Origin: Allochromatium warmingii
Lineage (GTDB): Bacteria > Pseudomonadota > Gammaproteobacteria > Chromatiales > Chromatiaceae
Length of the DNA stretch: 64,000 nucleotides
NCBI RefSeq assembly: GCF_900107145.1
Contig: NZ_FNOW01000013.1
Coordinates: 1-64,000, forward strand
Direction of reading: 5' to 3'
Both the position numbers and the translations under genes were made by a program. Below are positions 62,826-64,000 of this stretch, in pieces (position 1 is the stretch's first letter; the number at the start of each line of letters is the position of its first letter). The notes beneath the pieces are model-generated. The model had not been told where the DNA came from, searched no databases, and saw nothing but the letters and a program-made list of their open reading frames with translations.

Positions 62826-64000
62826 GCCGTTTCTACTTCGTGCTCGCGGTAATATTTAGCGAGATCGGTTTCTTTGAGGCGCGTGAGCATGTCACGCGGA
62901 AAGGCGCTCATTAGCTCCCAAGCTAAATTCAGCGTCGCTTCAATTGAGCGATCCTCGGCTTCACCTTGACCGACAAAGCGTTGATCGAATGCCTCGGCAA
63001 AGGTCAGATAAAGCCGGTCACGTTCTGATAATTCATCCGCGCCGATAATTGAGGCCAAATTGCGCGTTTCCTGTGCTCGCGCATAGAGCGCATAAAGCTG
63101 GGCAGCAACGCGGGGATGATCTTCGCGGGTGTCATCCTTGCCGATCCCGTCTTTCATTAAGCGCGATAGACTCGGCGAGATATTCACCGGCGGATAAATA
63201 CCCTGATTATGTAGCTCGCGTGACAATACAATCTGACCTTCAGTGATATAGCCGGTGAGGTCAGGAATCGGATGGGTAATATCATCTGAGGGCATGGAAA
63301 CAACGGGCATCATTGTAATTGAACCATGACGCTCGTGAATGCGCCCGCAGCGTTCATAAATCTCAGCTAAATCCGAATAGAGATAACCCGGATAACCTTT
63401 ACGCGCTGGCACATCGCCTTTAGCGGTGGCCACTTCGCGCAAGGCTTCGGCATAATTCGTCATATCAGTGAGCACGACTAATACATGCCGGTCGAGATCA
63501 TAGGCCAGATATTCCGCCGCCGTGAGCGCGGTACGCGGCAAGGTTAATCGCTCAACCGGCGGATCGTCAGCCAAATTGATAAACATCACCACATTGCGCA
63601 ATACGCCGGAATTGGCGAATTCATCGCGGAAAAATTTGGCATCGGCATAGGACACGCCCATCGCCGCGAACACAATCGAAAAGCTCGACGATTCATCGAC
63701 TAGCTTGGCCTGTCGCACGATCTGTGCAGCCAAACGGTTATGCGGCAGACCCGAACCGGAGAAAATCGGCAGCTTTTGGCCGCGCACCAGCGAGTTCAGG
63801 CCGTCGATGGTCGAGATGCCGGTCTGGATAAACTCACGCGGATAGGTGCGTGCAGCGGGATTGATCGCCGAGCCACTCACCGGCCGCCGAATCGCCGAAA
63901 GCACCGGCGGCCGTCCGTCACGCGGCTCACCGAGACCATTGAACTCGCGCCCCAGAATTTCGGGCGAGAGCGCGATTTCCACCGGCTCATCGAGAAACCG
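62822..64000 (-). CDS. atpB: V-type ATP synthase subunit B, 5' end beyond window
   Basis: 393 residues visible; the frame is open to the window edge ([29 protein letters not shown]). About 70-75 N-terminal residues are probably missing. Subunit B is the non-catalytic nucleotide-binding subunit of V/A-type ATPases. The P-loop is degenerate (FSGSGLPHN), as is normal for [19 protein letters not shown] and [42 protein letters not shown] are hallmarks of the family. It is part of an operon with the YkgJ-type gene and atpD. Whether it pumps sodium or protons cannot be read here, since the membrane subunits are outside. Confidence 0.95.
   Translation of the reverse strand, partial: RFLDEPVEIALSPEILGREFNGLGEPRDGRPPVLSAIRRPVSGSAINPAARTYPREFIQTGISTIDGLNSLVRGQKLPIFSGSGLPHNRLAAQIVRQAKLVDESSSFSIVFAAMGVSYADAKFFRDEFANSGVLRNVVMFINLADDPPVERLTLPRTALTAAEYLAYDLDRHVLVVLTDMTNYAEALREVATAKGDVPARKGYPGYLYSDLAEIYERCGRIHERHGSITMMPVVSMPSDDITHPIPDLTGYITEGQIVLSRELHNQGIYPPVNISPSLSRLMKDGIGKDDTREDHPRVAAQLYALYARAQETRNLASIIGADELSERDRLYLTFAEAFDQRFVGQGEAEDRSIEATLNLAWELMSAFPRDMLTRLKETDLAKYYREHEVETA

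Overview
The window looks like chromosomal DNA of a gammaproteobacterium of moderate GC. The basis is gene content and order: cspD/clpS-clpA, hrcA-grpE-dnaK-dnaJ, nadK-recN, surE-pcm, apaG-apaH, nadD-rsfS, glnK-amtB and ubiK-comM, plus a class III adenylate cyclase and pilU-type ATPases. A sulfide:quinone-reductase-like flavoprotein, a V-type ATPase and a BLUF photoreceptor suggest a sulfur-oxidising lineage, perhaps Chromatiales or Thiotrichales. That placement is inference from content, not a phylogenetic result. No rRNA or tRNA gene and no CRISPR array was recognised.

Layout. 0-0.7 kb: 3' end of an IS481-type insertion sequence. 0.8-6.7 kb: a PilS-like histidine kinase, glycogen phosphorylase and class I fumarase. 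6.9-10 kb: cspD, clpS, clpA. 10.3-14.7 kb: a 1285-residue flavin/iron-sulfur oxidoreductase and a STAS-domain protein. 14.8-17.4 kb: recN and nadK. 17.5-22.8 kb: the heat-shock cluster, with a perfect CIRCE operator before hrcA and a candidate sigma-32 promoter before dnaK. 22.9-29 kb: a Cache-like sensor, pcm, surE, smrB, lgt, rpsT, murJ. 29.1-36.8 kb: an AT-richer accessory island with a PLD-nuclease/SNF2-helicase fusion, a class I N6-adenine methylase with a probable specificity domain, and a Uma2 endonuclease bracketed by 31-bp direct repeats.

36.8-44.7 kb: proA, an SQR-like flavoprotein with a 52-residue companion, nadD, rsfS, folA, apaH, apaG, a small membrane protein, a CbiX-like double-domain protein and a DUF454 protein. 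44.7-51.5 kb: an exported protein, an adenylate cyclase-PilZ fusion, a TolC-family channel, aroC, an MFS transporter, a degenerate HD-GYP protein and a BLUF protein. 51.7-54.6 kb: porin-glnK-amtB, preceded by a good sigma-54 promoter and NtrC-like sites. 54.7-59 kb: ubiK, comM and two tandem pilU-type ATPases. 59-61 kb: a pair of SPFH proteins. 61-61.9 kb: gene remnants, short tandem repeats, a nested palindrome and two fragments of the same insertion sequence seen at the left edge. 61.9-64 kb: the end of a V-type ATPase operon (atpB, a YkgJ-type gene, atpD).

The most interesting region is the 29-36 kb restriction-like island. It resembles a single-chain Type ISP restriction enzyme split over two genes and rebuilt with a PLD-type nuclease. 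Also worth attention are the nitrogen-regulated promoter of the porin-glnK-amtB operon, the SQR-like gene with its small partner, the cyclase-PilZ fusion, and four copies of a GACAGGAT-type palindromic repeat in intergenic gaps.
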